Below, one piece after another: positions 62,311 through 64,000 of a stretch of 64,000 nt of DNA. Where the stretch lies: positions 434,001-498,000 of the forward strand of contig NZ_LNTY01000006.1 in NCBI RefSeq assembly GCF_001559595.1. The letters are read 5' to 3'. The position numbers were made by a program, and so were the translations under genes. This stretch comes from Enterovibrio coralii. GTDB lineage: Bacteria; Pseudomonadota; Gammaproteobacteria; Enterobacterales; Vibrionaceae. Every line of letters begins with the position of its first letter. Positions within the stretch are counted from its first letter, which is position 1. The notes under the pieces are model-generated. The model did no database searches and had not been told where the DNA came from. It worked only from the letters and a program-made list of their open reading frames with translations.

Positions 62311-63757
62311 GATTCAGCCCTGTGCGTGTTTTGGTTAGCCTTCGCGTTTTCAAACATGGCGATAGCTTTTTCGCGCGCTAATTTGTGGTTGACGATGGGC
62401 TTGGGATACGAAAGCTCCAACCCCTGTTTTTCTGCCCATTTGTGAGGATCGTGGAGAGCCTTTTCAGGAACAGTTTCTAATTCTTTCAACCATCTACGGA
62501 TAAATCGGGTATTCGGATCAAATTTCTTGCTCTGCGCTTCAGGGTTAAAAACGCGGAAATAAGGTTGGGCATCCGTGCCTACAGATGCAGACCATTGCCA
62601 CCCACCGTTGTTCGCCGCAAAATCACCATCAATTAAACGAGACATGAAGTACCTTTCACCCCATCGCCAATCAATGTGTAAGTCCTTGACCAAAAAGCTC
62701 GCAACAATCATTCTCAGGCGATTATGCATCCACCCTGTTTCGTTTAATTGCCGCATTGCAGCATCAACAATGGGGTAACCCGTCTTGCCTTGCTTCCATC
62801 GTTCAAACTTGAGTTCGTCACCATCCCAGTTGATGTTATCTGTCCAATCTTGAAAGGCTTTTCCTTTGCTGATTTCTGGGTAGCGCGCCACGATGTGCTG
62901 ATAAAACTCACGCCAGATAATCTCTGACAGCCAAATAAATCCGCCGCCAGCACCTCGCTCAATACAGTCCGGTTGTTCAGCCAGTAGTCTGGCAACACAT
63001 TGCCTTGGTGAGATGGCACCAATAGCAAGATAAGGAGAAAGCTGACTGGTGGCAGGAATCGCCGGAAAGTCTCGTGATTCGTCATACTGCTCGACACGAT
63101 AACGGCAGAAATCTCTGAGACGCTGAATGATAGTGCTGTCATCCGTAGGCCAACTTACCGAGTCAACTTGCGGGTAACGGAATTCAATCGCGTTCTGATT
63201 CTTCAGCAACCCTTGCGTCAGCACATTGGTCGCAACTGCATCGGGTGTTTTTAATGCTGGGGTGGCATTTGAATGAATTTTTTCACCCACGCCTTTTTGA
63301 ATGGTGTGAATACGCGATAGGTGTTTCCATCGCCATTAACGATGGTGCCTGGTGAGAAAATACATTTGTGGTCAAACGTGTGAAGCGAGGTGCTTGTGAG
63401 GCTCAATAAACCAGAAATACCGTTGTCTCGCGTTACCTCGTCAAACTCATAGTCTTTGGTGCTGTAGATATCCGCAATTTGGTATTCTTGGCAAAGTTGA
63501 GCGAGCACGGGATTGATGTCGCTAAATGTTCCCACGCTTTTGACAATCAGCGGGATGTTCAGTGCTTCAAGCTCTTGCCTTAATACCTGTAATCGTCGAC
63601 AGATAAGGTCCGCCTGAATCGGTGCCATGTGGTGTGATTTCCACTGCTCATGTGTTTCGAAAAACACCGCAATGACAGGCTCACCGCCTTCACAGGCTTT
63701 CGTCAACGCAAGATTGTCTTTAACGCGCAGGTCACGTCTGAACCACATCAGTTTCAT
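62307..63757 (-). pseudogene. phr: Deoxyribodipyrimidine photolyase, frame broken by one missing base
   Basis: A 483-residue class I CPD photolyase after restoring one A in the A-run at 63278-63283. N-terminal antenna domain MKLMWFRRDLRVKDNLALTKACEGG; C-terminal FAD domain with WLSEIIWREFYQHIVARYP, TGYPIVDAAMRQLNETGWMHNRLRMIVASFLVKDLHIDWRWGERYF and NNGGWQWSASVGTDAQPYFRVFNP. It repairs UV dimers with blue light. First clear gene of the operon after the upstream regulator. Confidence 0.9.
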
Positions 63758-64000
63758 TGCGTTACTCCCTTATCCGTTTGCTTTTCGTTTTCCACTACAC
63801 CCGACGACAGCTCTGGGTGTATTACGACGCACTTTCCTGCCAGTTCAACAACCAAACCACCTTTGGCGACGACATCTTCTATGTCTTTGCGCAAGGCAGT
63901 CGGTAACGCCTGATCAGAAAACATCACAAGTTTGTCGATACCTTGGTCTACCAGCGAGGCGTAAAGCCCTGTGATGCCCGTGTTGACGTCCTCAAGCGTT
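63754..64000 (-). CDS. C-terminal part of a protein upstream of phr, cut by the window edge
   Basis: About 81 visible residues (VNTGITGLYASLVDQGIDKLVMFSDQ, later DIEDVVAKGGLVVELAGK) end at a stop that overlaps the phr start (ATGA). In vibrios the gene here is usually a MerR-family regulator of the photolyase operon, and the visible part could be the C-terminal sensor half of one. That identity rests on position, not on a recognised motif. Confidence 0.55.
   Translation of the reverse strand, partial: TLEDVNTGITGLYASLVDQGIDKLVMFSDQALPTALRKDIEDVVAKGGLVVELAGKCVVIHPELSSGVVENEKQTDKGVTQ

Noticed and set aside
1-64000. CRISPR arrays, tRNA or rRNA genes, intact insertion sequences
   Set aside because: No spaced direct repeats, cloverleaf-like gene or transposase motif was seen on either strand by eye.

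Overview
The window is about 64 kb of chromosomal DNA from a marine gammaproteobacterium, almost certainly a member of the Vibrionaceae (Vibrio, Grimontia, Enterovibrio or a close relative). The strongest pointers are a complete Vibrio-type heme-uptake locus (tonB-exbB-exbD-hutBCD divergent from hutWXZ and a TonB-dependent heme receptor), YoaH, YciH, YbjD, an AcfA-like porin, and a photolyase/cfa/DUF1365 photo-oxidative stress operon. I see no rRNA, tRNA, CRISPR array or intact transposase.

The most informative large-scale signal is that the window contains a replication terminus. Positions 34713-34740 match the XerCD site dif at about 24 of 28 positions as I remember the E. coli and V. cholerae sequences; the XerD arm TTATGTTAAAT is perfect. 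Seven exact copies of the MatP site matS (GTGACRNYGTCAC) flank it (7885, 8888, 10091, 10157, 19753, 38556, 51226), where about 0.02 are expected by chance. The three GGGNAGGG (KOPS) words I found all point toward dif.

Layout. 0-7 kb: housekeeping and orphan genes (a TraF-like barrel, YoaH, an HD protein, head-to-head nadE and nadD-like genes, an acyltransferase). 7-11 kb: LysR, chromate transporter and Gfo/Idh/MocA oxidoreductase, with four matS sites. 11-22.6 kb: the heme locus, with a Fur-box-like site between tonB and hutW. 22.6-31 kb: small zinc-ribbon proteins, a CDF transporter, a delta-class carbonic anhydrase, an outer-membrane barrel, and two small unknown genes each preceded by a perfect CTGT-N8-ACAG LexA box. 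31-35.2 kb: a variable terminus region between two paralogous BOF (YgiW/YdeI-like) genes. It holds an AT-rich coiled-coil/two-TM membrane protein gene with a third LexA box, a GFA pseudogene, two tandem homologous sRNA-like units whose terminator loops expose CCUCC, a degraded gene, an inverted dif-like site and dif itself. 35.2-45.6 kb: an atypical ClpP, a RES/Xre toxin-antitoxin pair, Lrp with a 603-aa PLP enzyme, an alanine symporter, YciH, a tyrosine recombinase and Ddl. 46-54 kb: a SPOR lipoprotein, an acyl-CoA synthetase/GNAT fusion, a DUF917-racemase operon and small barrel proteins. 54-64 kb: YbjD and an eleven-gene minus-strand operon of photolyase and membrane-lipid genes.

Ten otherwise well-conserved genes are interrupted by twelve single-base deletions, and restoring one base per lesion gives a full-length product every time. 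This looks more like consensus sequencing error than real decay. The GFA gene at 32.8-33.2 kb is different: it has an added larger deletion and no start, and looks truly broken. All calls rest on reading the sequence and remembered family features; no search was run.
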